Of a DNA stretch of 64,000 nt, positions 36,599-45,627 are shown piece by piece. This stretch comes from Firm-04 sp964463355 (GTDB lineage Bacteria; Bacillota; Clostridia; Oscillospirales; Ruminococcaceae): assembly GCA_964463355.1 (NCBI GenBank), contig CAYXBP010000001.1, positions 124,001 through 188,000 of the forward strand. The letters run 5' to 3'. The notes beneath the pieces are model-generated. The model ran no database searches. It was not told where the DNA came from and saw only the letters and a program-made list of their open reading frames with translations. The translations under genes were made by a program, and so were the position numbers. Each line of letters starts with the position of its first letter. The stretch's first letter is position 1.

Positions 36599-37933
36599 AT
36601 GGTAAGAATAGGGCGTCATTTTCGGTCTTCAAGCTTTTTTTCTTTTTTGTGCTGGGAGTGCTTGATTTTCGTTATCGAAATGTTCTTTGTGATTGCGCCA
36701 ATTACTTCCAGTTATATCCATATGGCGATTGTTATGCTACTCTCGGTCGCTGGAGCTGCTCTTGCGGCTTTTTATTCGAAAAAGAATGCGATAAAAATGG
36801 ATTTGTTTCTAGTTTCGTTCCTTTGTTTCCATATTTTCGTTTCACTTCGTGCTGTAATGACTGGGACAAACAGAGCATATACAGATTTGCTGTTTTATTG
36901 GTGCGGGCTGATGATTGTAATCCTGGCGCACCTTCTGCCAATCGACGGATATAAAACCGAAGAAATAGTAATGAAAAGCTTAATATTCTTTGGACTATTT
37001 TTTTCGGCTGGCGTTTTTTTGCAGATGATATTTACCGATCAGTTCTTGAAATATCAACTACCGATGCTGGAAAGTGAGTACAGCAGTTCCCTGCGTAGGC
37101 AGGTAGTATTTCATCAGATGTTTACCGGGTGGACAACACAGACATTTGCGACGTGCATCAATTTGATGTTAGGAATTTATGCGTCTTTATTGGCATGGGA
37201 GAAGAAACACTCCAAACGATATATTGCAACCGCAGCCGTAATGTTTGTTGCCGTCCTGTTAACTGGCAAACGAGGCCCGCTTATTTTCATGATCTTAGCA
37301 TATATTCTGGCAAATATAATTCTAAGCGGCTCTTTTAATAAGGTAATAAAGTCGATTTCAAAATATGTGATTTGTGTATTAATAGCCATCGTTGGACTGT
37401 TTGGCTATGTGACGATCTATGGTAGTACAAGCCGAAATTCAATCGTCCGCTTAATAGAGTTATTCAATGATTCAGGCTCTGGTCAAGATGTGTCAAATGG
37501 TCGTTTTGAATTATGGGGACTTGCGCTGAAACTTTTTTCTTCGTCACCAATATTCGGCGTCGGCTGGAGGCGTTACCATGAACTGGCACTCGTCTACTTG
37601 CATGAGGATATAGAAACTCATAATGTTTATTTGCAGTTACTTGCCGAATGTGGGATTCTAGGACTTGTGGTTTATTTGATCCCAGTATTAAGTGGATTGT
37701 TTTTTACAATCTCATATTTAAAAAGAATGAGAGCATTCAGAAGAAGCAGTATTTATCAGCTCATGAAACTCTCTTTGGCTGTACAATTGTTTCTTTTCTT
37801 TTATGCATTTACGGGAAACACATTATATGATTATTGCGCTCAAATATGCTATTATTTCGCTTTTGCAATATGTACATACGCCAAAAGTCATGCGAAAGTA
37901 TCTTGGAGGGAAATATGTCAATGGATAAAATAG
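36599..37933 (+). CDS. Wzy-type O-antigen ligase/polymerase
   Basis: 444 residues with about eleven hydrophobic segments over most of the length. Near residue 300-345 there is the typical periplasmic loop with NGRFELWGLALKLFSSSPIFGVGWRRYHE, which fits the Wzy_C/O-antigen ligase pattern (Gly-Arg-x-x-x-Trp and a conserved Gly-x-Gly). Predicted to join lipid-linked repeat units outside the membrane. The DNA is AT-rich. The gene ends 19 bases into the pyruvyltransferase gene. Confidence 0.82.
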   Translation: MVRIGRHFRSSSFFSFLCWECLIFVIEMFFVIAPITSSYIHMAIVMLLSVAGAALAAFYSKKNAIKMDLFLVSFLCFHIFVSLRAVMTGTNRAYTDLLFYWCGLMIVILAHLLPIDGYKTEEIVMKSLIFFGLFFSAGVFLQMIFTDQFLKYQLPMLESEYSSSLRRQVVFHQMFTGWTTQTFATCINLMLGIYASLLAWEKKHSKRYIATAAVMFVAVLLTGKRGPLIFMILAYILANIILSGSFNKVIKSISKYVICVLIAIVGLFGYVTIYGSTSRNSIVRLIELFNDSGSGQDVSNGRFELWGLALKLFSSSPIFGVGWRRYHELALVYLHEDIETHNVYLQLLAECGILGLVVYLIPVLSGLFFTISYLKRMRAFRRSSIYQLMKLSLAVQLFLFFYAFTGNTLYDYCAQICYYFAFAICTYAKSHAKVSWREICQWIK

Positions 37934-39090
37934 TGATGTATATGCATGGCGGCAGCGAAAATCATGGGTGTGAGGCAATTGTCCGTTCAACTACTGCCCT
38001 GATAGGAGTGCCAGCTGTGCTGTACAGTAGAGTACCAGCGATGGACATTCGATATCATTTGGATGACATCTGTGAGGTGCGCCCGCGCTGTACGGAAATA
38101 ACTAGATATACTCCGCAATGGTTGGTCAGGCAGGTACGTAGACGTATTTTGCACGATCAGCTCGCTTTTGTCCGTCATAATTACCAAAATGTGATTGAAC
38201 AGGCTGAGCAGAGTGCACTGTACCTTTCGATTGGCGGTGATAATTATTGCGGCGATCTCGTACGGGCGTTGCAGTATACCAATCAACAATTGAATGCCCG
38301 GAATGTGAAAACTGTTCTTTGGGGATGCAGCATTGATCCGTCCTATATGGAGAAAGCAGAAAATGTTGCTGATCTAAAGCGATATGCTCTCATCTTTGCG
38401 CGGGAGCGTATCACCTATGATGCGCTAATTGCTGCTGGACTGGAAAAAACAGCAAGACTCAGCTCCGATCCTGCTTTTACGCTCGGACAAGAGGAGATTT
38501 CACTCCCCGAGTTGTTTAGCAAACGAAAGATGATTGGTGTCAATATTAGTCCGTATGTGCAAAAGAATGGCGCGGTGAACTTGGTTTATGACAATTACCG
38601 ACGGATGATTCAGCAGATCATAGAACGTACAGAATACGGCGTGGTTCTAATTCCGCACGTTGTCTGGAGCGAGAGCGATGACAGGATTCCGTGCCAGAAG
38701 CTGCTGGATGATTTTCGCGATACTGGCAGAGTTGTCATGCTCGGTGACTATAACTGTTGCCAACTCAAGTACTGCATTGCACGCTGCGAAATGCTTGTGA
38801 CAGCTAGAACCCACGCCAGTATTGCAGCGTATTCGACCCATGTTCCAACGATTGTGGTTGGATATTCGATGAAATCCAAAGGTCTTGCTGAAGATCTGTT
38901 TGGCACAGCGGAACACTATGTAGTCAATGCATGGGATATGAAAACCGATGGTGTGCTTGCGGATGCATTCAGCTGGCTCGATGCGGAAAAGGAAAATGTG
39001 CGCAATCACCTTTCGGAAATCATGCCTGGTTATATTCAAAGAGTGCGCGATGCAAGTGCAGAGATCCAGCAGCTGATGAAAGTGAACTGA
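37915..39090 (+). CDS. Polysaccharide pyruvyltransferase family protein
   Basis: 391 residues from ATG 37915, with GGAGGG (37905-37910) just before it; the longer frame from 37834 overlaps the polymerase gene more. The family pattern is present: MHGGSENHGCEAIVRS near the start, a GGDNYCGD block and the later LVTARTHASIAAYSTHVPTIVVGYS. Members of this family add pyruvate ketals to glycans, though some have other transferase roles. It sits next to the flippase and Fe-S protein, a common neighbourhood in clostridial polysaccharide clusters. Confidence 0.88.
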   Translation: MSMDKIVMYMHGGSENHGCEAIVRSTTALIGVPAVLYSRVPAMDIRYHLDDICEVRPRCTEITRYTPQWLVRQVRRRILHDQLAFVRHNYQNVIEQAEQSALYLSIGGDNYCGDLVRALQYTNQQLNARNVKTVLWGCSIDPSYMEKAENVADLKRYALIFARERITYDALIAAGLEKTARLSSDPAFTLGQEEISLPELFSKRKMIGVNISPYVQKNGAVNLVYDNYRRMIQQIIERTEYGVVLIPHVVWSESDDRIPCQKLLDDFRDTGRVVMLGDYNCCQLKYCIARCEMLVTARTHASIAAYSTHVPTIVVGYSMKSKGLAEDLFGTAEHYVVNAWDMKTDGVLADAFSWLDAEKENVRNHLSEIMPGYIQRVRDASAEIQQLMKVN

Positions 39091-39126
39091 ATCTTTGCGC
39101 TTTCGTTACCGAAAGGATTGTCTATC

Positions 39127-40677
39127 ATGAAAAAATCACAGATCAGGCTTGGTGCCGTCTTGTCTTACCTGCAAATGGGCGCGAATATCGTCATACAGCT
39201 ACTGTTCACGCCAGTCATGCTCAAACTCTTGGGTGAAAACGAGTACGGACTGTATCAGACGGTTTCTTCCACGATCTCCATGCTCTCCATTTTGAATCTC
39301 GGCTTTAACAGTGGCTATGTCCGGTATTATGCAATATACAAAAAGCGTGATGACAAAGAGGCGATTCAGAAGCTGAATGGGTTATTCCTGATTATCTTTG
39401 CCATTCTCGGCGCAGTCGCGTTGTTCTGCGGTCTGTTTGTGTCGTTCCATCTCGATCTGGTGTTCAAGGAGGGTCTGACGGCAGATGAATATGCAATTGC
39501 AAGAGTGCTGATGATCCTGCTGTCTATTAATCTGGCCTTTACCTTTGCTATGACCGTGTTCAACAATATTATCTCGGCGCATGAGCGATTTATTTTTCTC
39601 AAGCTGGTTGCGATGCTGAAAACTGTTTGCAGCCCGCTGATCACATTGCCGCTGCTGCTGGCTGGCTACCGTTCGATTGCAATGGTTACGGTGACTGTCA
39701 TTGTTTCATTCCTTGCAGACGGACTGTACATGGTTTATGTGCTGTTTATCATGAAGGAAAAGTTCGTCTTTCATGATTTTGAAAAGGGCTTTTTCAAAAC
39801 GCTGTTTGCATATACGGCGTTTATCGCTATGAATACGATCATTGATCAGATTAACTGGAATATCGACAAGCTGCTTCTCGGACGGTTCAAGGGGACAGCA
39901 GAGGTTGCGGTTTATTCAATCGGCTTTACGCTGTATCATTGCTACCAGCTTTTCTCGACCTCGGTTTCTGGTGTTTTTTCTCCGCGTATTCATAATATCG
40001 TAACAGCACTGCACAACGATGAGAAAAAGGAACGTGCAGCACTGACGGATCTGTTTATCAAAGTTGGCAGGATTCAGTTTATCATTCTGGGGCTGATTGC
40101 GACTGGCATTATTTTTTTCGGAAAGTATTTCATTGTTTCAATTTGGACAAAGAGCCAGGCGATGAGCAGTGCGTACTATGTTTCCCTATGCCTTATCCTT
40201 CCTGCTACGATCGCCCTTGTGCAGAATCTCGGCATTGAGATTCAGCGTGCGCAGAATCGGCATCAGTTTCGTAGCATTGTTTATTTGGGAATGGCATTCG
40301 TCAACCTTGGTCTTTCCATTGTTCTCTGCCAGCGCTATGGTGCCGTTGGCAGTGCAGCGGGAACGGCGGTTTCACTCGTTTTTGCAAACGGATTAATCAT
40401 GAATATCTACTATAATAAGAAATGCAATATTGATATTCCTGCATTCTGGAGGAGCATTCTTCGGTTGTCTGTCGGGCTGATCATTCCTGTACTTTGCGGT
40501 GTTGTGTTGATGCGGTATGTGGAGATCACCTCTATTTGGATGTTTGGCGGATTGGTTGCAGTTTATTCCGTGGTTTACTGTGTTTCCATGTGGCTGTTCG
40601 CAATGAACAACTATGAAAAGGAACTTGTACTGAGTGCCGTTCGTAAATTGTTCAGAAGGAGACGGATCCATGCTTGA
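39127..40677 (+). CDS. Wzx-type oligosaccharide flippase (MOP superfamily)
   Basis: 516 residues from ATG 39127 (GAAAGGA upstream). About fourteen membrane helices, the first two near 10-55. Early words KLLGENEYGLYQTVSST are characteristic of polysaccharide MATE-type flippases, as is the later QMGANIV-type opening. It would move lipid-linked repeat units across the membrane before the Wzy-like polymerase acts. The stop overlaps the next start by eight bases. Confidence 0.9.
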   Translation: MKKSQIRLGAVLSYLQMGANIVIQLLFTPVMLKLLGENEYGLYQTVSSTISMLSILNLGFNSGYVRYYAIYKKRDDKEAIQKLNGLFLIIFAILGAVALFCGLFVSFHLDLVFKEGLTADEYAIARVLMILLSINLAFTFAMTVFNNIISAHERFIFLKLVAMLKTVCSPLITLPLLLAGYRSIAMVTVTVIVSFLADGLYMVYVLFIMKEKFVFHDFEKGFFKTLFAYTAFIAMNTIIDQINWNIDKLLLGRFKGTAEVAVYSIGFTLYHCYQLFSTSVSGVFSPRIHNIVTALHNDEKKERAALTDLFIKVGRIQFIILGLIATGIIFFGKYFIVSIWTKSQAMSSAYYVSLCLILPATIALVQNLGIEIQRAQNRHQFRSIVYLGMAFVNLGLSIVLCQRYGAVGSAAGTAVSLVFANGLIMNIYYNKKCNIDIPAFWRSILRLSVGLIIPVLCGVVLMRYVEITSIWMFGGLVAVYSVVYCVSMWLFAMNNYEKELVLSAVRKLFRRRRIHA

Positions 40678-41827
40678 GATAAAAGAAAAACAACTGTGTA
40701 GCGGATGTCATGCATGTGCAAATGTCTGCCCGAAACAATGTATCCGAATGCAAGCAGATGCGGAGGGGTTTCTTTATCCCGAAATTGACAAGATGCAATG
40801 CGTGGACTGTCATCTTTGTGAAAAAGTTTGCCCCATTCTGAACAACAAATGCTGCGCGCAGCAGAGTTTACAAGATGCCTATGCGGCATACTGCAAGGAC
40901 GATGCGGTGCGGATGAAGAGTTCTTCTGGTGGTATTTTTACGTTGCTGGCAGAGCAGATTCTCGAGCAAGGAGGGGTTGTGTTTGGCGCAGCACTTACAG
41001 AGGACTGTCGCTCTGTACGGCATATCGGCGTTGAAACGAAGAAACAGCTCGCCCTGCTGCGCGGTTCGAAGTATGTGCAGAGTACGATCGGAATGACTTA
41101 TCGTGATGCAAAGACGTTTTTGGATGCTGGCAGGCTGGTTTTCTTTACTGGAACGCCATGTCAAATCAGCGGGTTGTATGCGTATTTGCGCAGAAATTAT
41201 GATAATTTGATTACGCAAGATTTGATCTGCCACGGTGTTCCCTCTCCGAAGGTTTGGGAACGATATGTTGAGCTGCGTGAACAGCGTGAAGGTGCGAAGG
41301 TGACAGCAGCGTCTTTTCGAAGTAAAGTAACCGGTTGGAAGGTGTATTCCCTTTCACTGACATTTGAAAACGGAACAACTTCCGCAATGACAATTCAAGA
41401 AGATCCGTACATGAAAGGCTTTTTGGCGGATCTTTATCTTCGTCCAAGTTGTCATGCATGTGCTTTCAAGACGACGCAGCGGCAGGCAGATCTCACGCTG
41501 GCGGATTTTTGGGGTGTGCAGAATGTGTTGCCTATGCTGGATGACAATCAAGGCACCTCGGTGGTTTGGCTGCATTCCGAAAAAGGCAGGGCAATCTATG
41601 AGAAAATTATGCCGCAACTGAAGAGCGAGAAAGTTGCAATCAAACAGGCACTCGTATATAATGCCGCTGCCGTGACCAGTGTACCAGAGCCATCAGGACG
41701 CAAGCGGTTCTGGGCAGTTTTTGCGGATGATTTTCCATTGGATGCGGTGAAGCGACTTTCCAAGCGGACGTTATGGCAGCGCGCACAGCGATATCTTTCA
41801 AGGATGAAACGTAAAATTATGTCATAA
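40670..41827 (+). CDS. Fe-S protein with F420-hydrogenase beta-like domain, polysaccharide-cluster type
   Basis: 385 residues from ATG 40670 (AAGGAG upstream, overlapping the flippase end). Two [4Fe-4S] motifs open the protein: CSGCHACANVCP and CVDCHLCEKVCP (about 9-50). The rest resembles the FrhB C-terminal domain, with SSSGGIFTLLAEQIL, FTGTPCQISGL and DLICHGVPSPKVW and more cysteines (CHACAFKTTQ). Members are common in glycan clusters next to pyruvyltransferases, yet the reaction is not known. A flavin-linked reduction of a glycan precursor is the likeliest idea. No F420 pathway is implied. Confidence 0.85.
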   Translation: MLEIKEKQLCSGCHACANVCPKQCIRMQADAEGFLYPEIDKMQCVDCHLCEKVCPILNNKCCAQQSLQDAYAAYCKDDAVRMKSSSGGIFTLLAEQILEQGGVVFGAALTEDCRSVRHIGVETKKQLALLRGSKYVQSTIGMTYRDAKTFLDAGRLVFFTGTPCQISGLYAYLRRNYDNLITQDLICHGVPSPKVWERYVELREQREGAKVTAASFRSKVTGWKVYSLSLTFENGTTSAMTIQEDPYMKGFLADLYLRPSCHACAFKTTQRQADLTLADFWGVQNVLPMLDDNQGTSVVWLHSEKGRAIYEKIMPQLKSEKVAIKQALVYNAAAVTSVPEPSGRKRFWAVFADDFPLDAVKRLSKRTLWQRAQRYLSRMKRKIMS

Positions 41828-41840
41828 AAAGGAGGGCTAC

Positions 41841-42871
41841 ATGTATCGGCTGCTATCAAAATATCGTGGGCAGATCATGGGTGTTGCCTCGATCATGGTT
41901 GTCTTGCATCATTTTGTTGTGGAGTTGTACCCAGATCTTCATATTCCAGGAGTAACTGTGATTCTGGGGCGTGGCAATATCGGTGTTGATATTTTCTTAC
42001 TGGTTTCTGGCATGGGATTGTGGTTTTCCATGTCTAAGGATGATAATACGAAACGTTTTTATCTGAAGCGAATCCGCAGGGTTCTTCTGCCAGCACTGGT
42101 CATTACTCTGCCATATTGGATTTGGTTTGACTTGTTCTTTCAGAGAAGTGGTATCTTTCGTTTTGTTTTAGATTGGACAGGCTTATCTTTTTGGACACAT
42201 GGTGTCACAACGACATGGTATGTTTCGTTTATCATAATATGCTATTTATTCTATCCGCTGATTTTTCGTCTACAGAAAAAGAACCGTAGTCTAATCTCTG
42301 GCTGTCTTTGTTCCTGATTGTCATCTGTTCTCTGCTTGCTTTTGTGATGCCGAGCATCTATGAAAAATATGAGATTGCACTTACGCGAATACCCGTCTTC
42401 TTCATTGGATCTTACCTCGGAGAGTATGTGCTGAATTCGAAAGAATCGCCGTCATCTGGTAAACTTGTTCTTGATGTTTATACGATCCTTTCTGCGTTCG
42501 TTTTTGTGGCAAGTGTTCTAGTAAACGGCAGGAATCACCTGGTTGGTACTATGCTTTATCGCTATGGTTGCGGCGGAATTGCTATCCTGATTTGTTTCGT
42601 CGTGTGTTGGATCTTTGACAAATGGAAGATGAAGCCTGTTGCAAATATTTTTCAGTATTTTGGAAAGGTATCACTGGAATTATATCTTATACACGTTATG
42701 ATTAGGAATATTGTTTCCAAATCTCCGCTTGGTGGTTTTACTGAAACGCAACAGCGTATGGTGGTTATTGTGTCTTTTGTGCTGATTTCGATTGCTGTGA
42801 CGTGTTTTGTCTGCTATCTGAAAGATATGATAGAGTACGGCTCTAGAAAGAAGAAAGTACCCGTCAAATAA
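41841..42871 (+). pseudogene. Acyltransferase family 3 gene split by a frameshift
   Basis: Two overlapping frames make one protein. 41841-42317 encodes the N-terminal half (158 residues) with MVVLHHFVVELYP and NIGVDIFLLVSGMGLW, the membrane-bound acyltransferase-3 pattern with its catalytic-type His. The second frame (42308-42871, 187 residues) carries the C-terminal helices with GKVSLELYLIHVMI. The shift must lie between about 42289 (stop in the second frame) and 42317 (stop in the first). If intact the protein would be about 340 residues and would acetylate a glycan. Either a real loss of function, a phase-variable locus or a sequencing error. Confidence 0.85.
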
Positions 42872-42893
42872 CCCATGCTCCAAAACAAAAGAA

Positions 42894-42923
42894 CAGGCTC
42901 ACCGATTCACTTCGGTGAGCCTG
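42894..42923. terminator. Hairpin terminator shared by convergent genes
   Basis: CAGGCTCACCGA (42894-42905) pairs with 42912-42923 over a 6-base loop. On the minus strand TTCTTTTGTTTTGG follows, a good U-run, so it mainly ends the minus-strand lipoprotein transcript. Confidence 0.8.
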
Positions 42924-42995
42924 AATGTGTATTATGGGTCAAAAGGCAGAAAAGCCGTCCTTGCCATTTTCATGCATATGCTTACAAATTGGGAA

Positions 42996-43784
42996 TTACT
43001 CAGCGGTAGTTGTTTCAACGGGAGCGGTAGTGGTGTCGCTGCTTTCCACGCCAGTACCAGTTACGGTGAAATCAACCTCGACAGTCTTCCAGCTTGCAAA
43101 ATCCGAAGGTGCAATGATCTGGGAGCTGTACTCGCCCATTTCGGTGGTGCCGACAGGGCCTGCTGCGGTGTGTGCATCATCGGGCAGCTTGTTGACCCAA
43201 GAGTTGTAGATATTTGCGCGCATTTCCTCGCCGTCATCGGAGGAGGTGTAGTTCTTTGCGGTCATTTCAACAGCTTTGCCATCCACACGGATTTCAGTTA
43301 CCTCAATGCTCATATTGGGGAACAGCTTGGTGCCGTCGATAACCTTGATTGCAGCAAAGGAAACGCCACCGCACTCCAACTCGCCGTTGGCATCGCCAGT
43401 TGCATCGTAGCGAATTGCATTGGTATCACCAGTAATGCTGACAGTGTACTGACCGTCGCCAGTAATTTTGGAAACGCCTGCGGCATAAGTCAGAAGAGTG
43501 TCTGTAGTACCATCGTAGCCCAGATAGAACTGACCATCGTTGAAATACAGGAATGCATCACCAGACTCGGCAGCAACGGCTTTTTCAAACTCAACAGGAG
43601 CAGAAGGCGCGGTGCTGACGGTGGCCGCTGGGGTAGTGGAAGTTGTTGTAGTTGTAGAGGAAGTTGAAGAAGAGCCAGAGGAATCTGCGGTGGAAGTAGA
43701 ACTTTCATCGCCGCAGGCAGTGCAAACGGTAAGCGCCATAATAGCAGCGAAGGTAGCTGCAAACAGCTTCTTGGATTTGGTCAT
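42996..43784 (-). CDS. Lipoprotein of unknown function
   Basis: 262 residues. The signal peptide ends in a lipobox (LTVCTAC, Cys about 25), followed by a long Ser/Thr linker (about 26-60). The mature domain (about 65-255) is beta-rich, acidic, and contains GDAFLYFNDGQFYLGYDG and a pattern of short strands with Thr/Val. The end is again Thr-rich (TTTAPVETTTAE). A terminator follows. It faces the acyltransferase convergently. Perhaps a surface adhesin or sensor; no family is recognised. Confidence 0.75.
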   Translation of the reverse strand: MTKSKKLFAATFAAIMALTVCTACGDESSTSTADSSGSSSTSSTTTTTSTTPAATVSTAPSAPVEFEKAVAAESGDAFLYFNDGQFYLGYDGTTDTLLTYAAGVSKITGDGQYTVSITGDTNAIRYDATGDANGELECGGVSFAAIKVIDGTKLFPNMSIEVTEIRVDGKAVEMTAKNYTSSDDGEEMRANIYNSWVNKLPDDAHTAAGPVGTTEMGEYSSQIIAPSDFASWKTVEVDFTVTGTGVESSDTTTAPVETTTAE

Positions 43785-44305
43785 GATTGGTTACCTCTTT
43801 CTGATTATTTATATTCGTGCGCACCAGACCGCGTAGACCTGTAACAGCGATATAGCACAACACCATACGATATATGGTACACTATTTTTAAAAAAATCGC
43901 AAGTGGTAAATCGAACAAAGATAAAGGATATCTTTTGCGCGATTTTTGTGAATGTATACGAATTGCGGTCGCAACACGATTGTTTTTTGCTCTGTAGTGG
44001 CGGAATATGGCGATGTTTTCGCAGGAAGATCTCTATTTTGGATACAAATGGTAAAAAACAGGGCGTAGCGGTGCTGAATCGTGCATATAGTTATACGGAA
44101 AGTTTTTTTTAATTCGGTATTTACAAATCGTCTGAGATGTGTTATAATAAGTGAGCGAATCATTGTGCTTTTTGGAAGCTTTTGTCTGCTAATGCCGGAG
44201 GTCGCACATCTGCGTATTGTATGTCATATACCGCGTGCAAACGTATAATAGTATATATGGGCAATGGGCAGATAATTGTTTCGGTAGCAAAAAAGGGGGA
44301 ATGCT
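43785..44305. promoter_or_regulatory. Divergent control region between the lipoprotein and the LacI-type gene
   Basis: 521 bases without a convincing gene. A good plus-strand promoter is TTTACA (44120-44125), 17 bases, TATAAT (44143-44148); a second -10-like TATAAT (44244-44249) has no good -35. A 6-base inverted repeat (ACCATA...TATGGT, 43862-43878) lies just upstream of the lipoprotein and could be an operator. Short open frames here (43903-44112 plus, 43888-44163 minus) lack ribosome sites and look accidental. Confidence 0.5.
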
Positions 44306-45343
44306 ATGAAAAACGGGATTCGTATGTCTGATATTGCCAAAGAGCTTGGCGTCAGCGTGGTAACGGTATCGAATGCGCTCAATGGCAGAGGCGGTGTCAG
44401 CGATGATATGCGGCGCAAGATCAGAGATCGAGCATCCGCACTGGGATATCGCCCGTCTGCGCCCCGTTCGCCCAGAAAAAACAATGTACAGCCCATGGAA
44501 GGTGGCAATATCGGCATTTTGACCAGCGAACGATTTGCGGGTGCGCGCGGCACTTTTTATTGGTTTTTGACTGCGGGCGTTTCGAAAGAGTTAACGCAAT
44601 CAAATCTGTATGCAGTTTATGAGAGTGTTTCCGCTGCTGATGAAGAGAACTGTGTTCTGCCACGCATTGTTGCAGAGCGGCAGGTCAGGGGCTTGATCGT
44701 GGTGGGGCAGCTCTCCAGAGCCTATCTCGATAAGCTTGCAGCAATGCATCTTCCACTGTTGTTTCTTGATTTCTACAATAAACATAGCGATATTGACGCG
44801 GTGATCTCCGATAACTACTATGACAGCTACCTCATTACCGACCGCCTTGTGATGCTTGGGCATCGTGACATTGGGTTTATCGGCAATGTGACGGCAACCA
44901 GCAGTATCCATGACCGGTTTCTTGGCTATGTCAAATGCCTGATGGAGCATCGCTTACCTTATCGCCCTGAGTGGACACTCAATGATCGCGAGGACGGTGG
45001 TACAAACCTGATTCCCGTGCAGTTTCCTGAGGAGATGCCCACCGCGTTTGTTTGTAACTGCGATGAAACAGCGTTTCGCGTTATTGGTGAGTTGCAGCGT
45101 ATGGGCTACCGCGTACCAGAGGATATTTCAGTGACGGGATACGATAACTATACCGTATCCGATATGTGCGTGCCCGCCATTACAACTGTTGAGGTCGATT
45201 TGACGGAGATGGCACATACCGCTGTGACGTTGCTGCTGGCAAAGCTGGAAAACCCTATGAAGCCTGCGGCACGCCATGTGATTCCTGGGCGTGTCATTAT
45301 AAAAGATTCCATGGCGGCACCAAAGATGATGCAAAAAGAGTGA
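44306..45343 (+). CDS. LacI-family transcriptional regulator
   Basis: 345 residues. The N-terminal helix-turn-helix and hinge are typical: MSDIAKELGVSVVTVSNALNGRGGVSDDMRRKIRDRASALGY (about 6-47). A periplasmic-binding-protein-like sensor domain follows to the end, with ISVTGYDNYTVSDMCVPAITTVEVD near the C-terminus. It would bind an operator as a dimer and respond to a sugar. The target may include its own promoter or a distant sugar operon; the window has no clear LacI-type palindrome next to the carbohydrate operon because that promoter lies outside. Confidence 0.92.
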   Translation: MKNGIRMSDIAKELGVSVVTVSNALNGRGGVSDDMRRKIRDRASALGYRPSAPRSPRKNNVQPMEGGNIGILTSERFAGARGTFYWFLTAGVSKELTQSNLYAVYESVSAADEENCVLPRIVAERQVRGLIVVGQLSRAYLDKLAAMHLPLLFLDFYNKHSDIDAVISDNYYDSYLITDRLVMLGHRDIGFIGNVTATSSIHDRFLGYVKCLMEHRLPYRPEWTLNDREDGGTNLIPVQFPEEMPTAFVCNCDETAFRVIGELQRMGYRVPEDISVTGYDNYTVSDMCVPAITTVEVDLTEMAHTAVTLLLAKLENPMKPAARHVIPGRVIIKDSMAAPKMMQKE

Positions 45344-45416
45344 GCAAATTACGCACATAATCGTTGCTATCGTCAAAACGCATAAAATTTCGGCTTGAAT
45401 TTTGTGCAAAAAGCGG

Positions 45417-45445
45417 TTGCAATTATGAATTTTTTGTGATATAAT
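45417..45445 (+). promoter_or_regulatory. Promoter of the type IV pilus operon
   Basis: -35 TTGCAA (45417-45422), 17-base spacer, -10 TATAAT (45440-45445). The transcript would carry a leader of about 175 bases before pilC. Confidence 0.75.
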
Positions 45446-45469
45446 GACCATAGGTTCTTAGTGTGGCTA

Positions 45470-45594
45470 TTGGTGTGCCCTGACGAAATCGCGATTTTGT
45501 TCGCACTTGCTTTCAAGATGCGATGACCTGCGGTTCGCCTAGGCTGCGCGCGGAAATACATGGGGCTTCCGTTTCGCTCAGCGGGATGCACCAA
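45470..45594 (+). promoter_or_regulatory. Multi-hairpin leader RNA upstream of pilC (riboswitch-like, class unknown)
   Basis: A closing helix TTGGTG (45470-45475) with CACCAA (45589-45594) encloses four hairpins: 45484-45499 (CGAAAT-CGCG-ATTTTG); 45503-45521 (GCACTTG-CTTT-CAAGATGC, one bulge); 45527-45543 (CCTGCG-GTT-CGCCTAGG); 45548-45577 (GCGCGGAA to TTCCGTTTCGC). This order of a closing stem and several arms is riboswitch-like. It does not match the c-di-GMP class I or II consensus as I know them. pilC starts 33 bases later behind AGGAGG. Confidence 0.45.
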
Positions 45595-45627
45595 AACAAT
45601 CAAACATTTGCAGCAGGAGGTGGTTTT

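Noticed and set aside
43888..44163. Short frames on both strands in the gap before the LacI-type gene
   Set aside because: No ribosome sites, no recognisable protein pattern, and they overlap a good promoter.
45470..45594. c-di-GMP riboswitch (class I or II)
   Set aside because: The conserved core words of both classes as I know them are not found; kept as a structured leader of unknown class.
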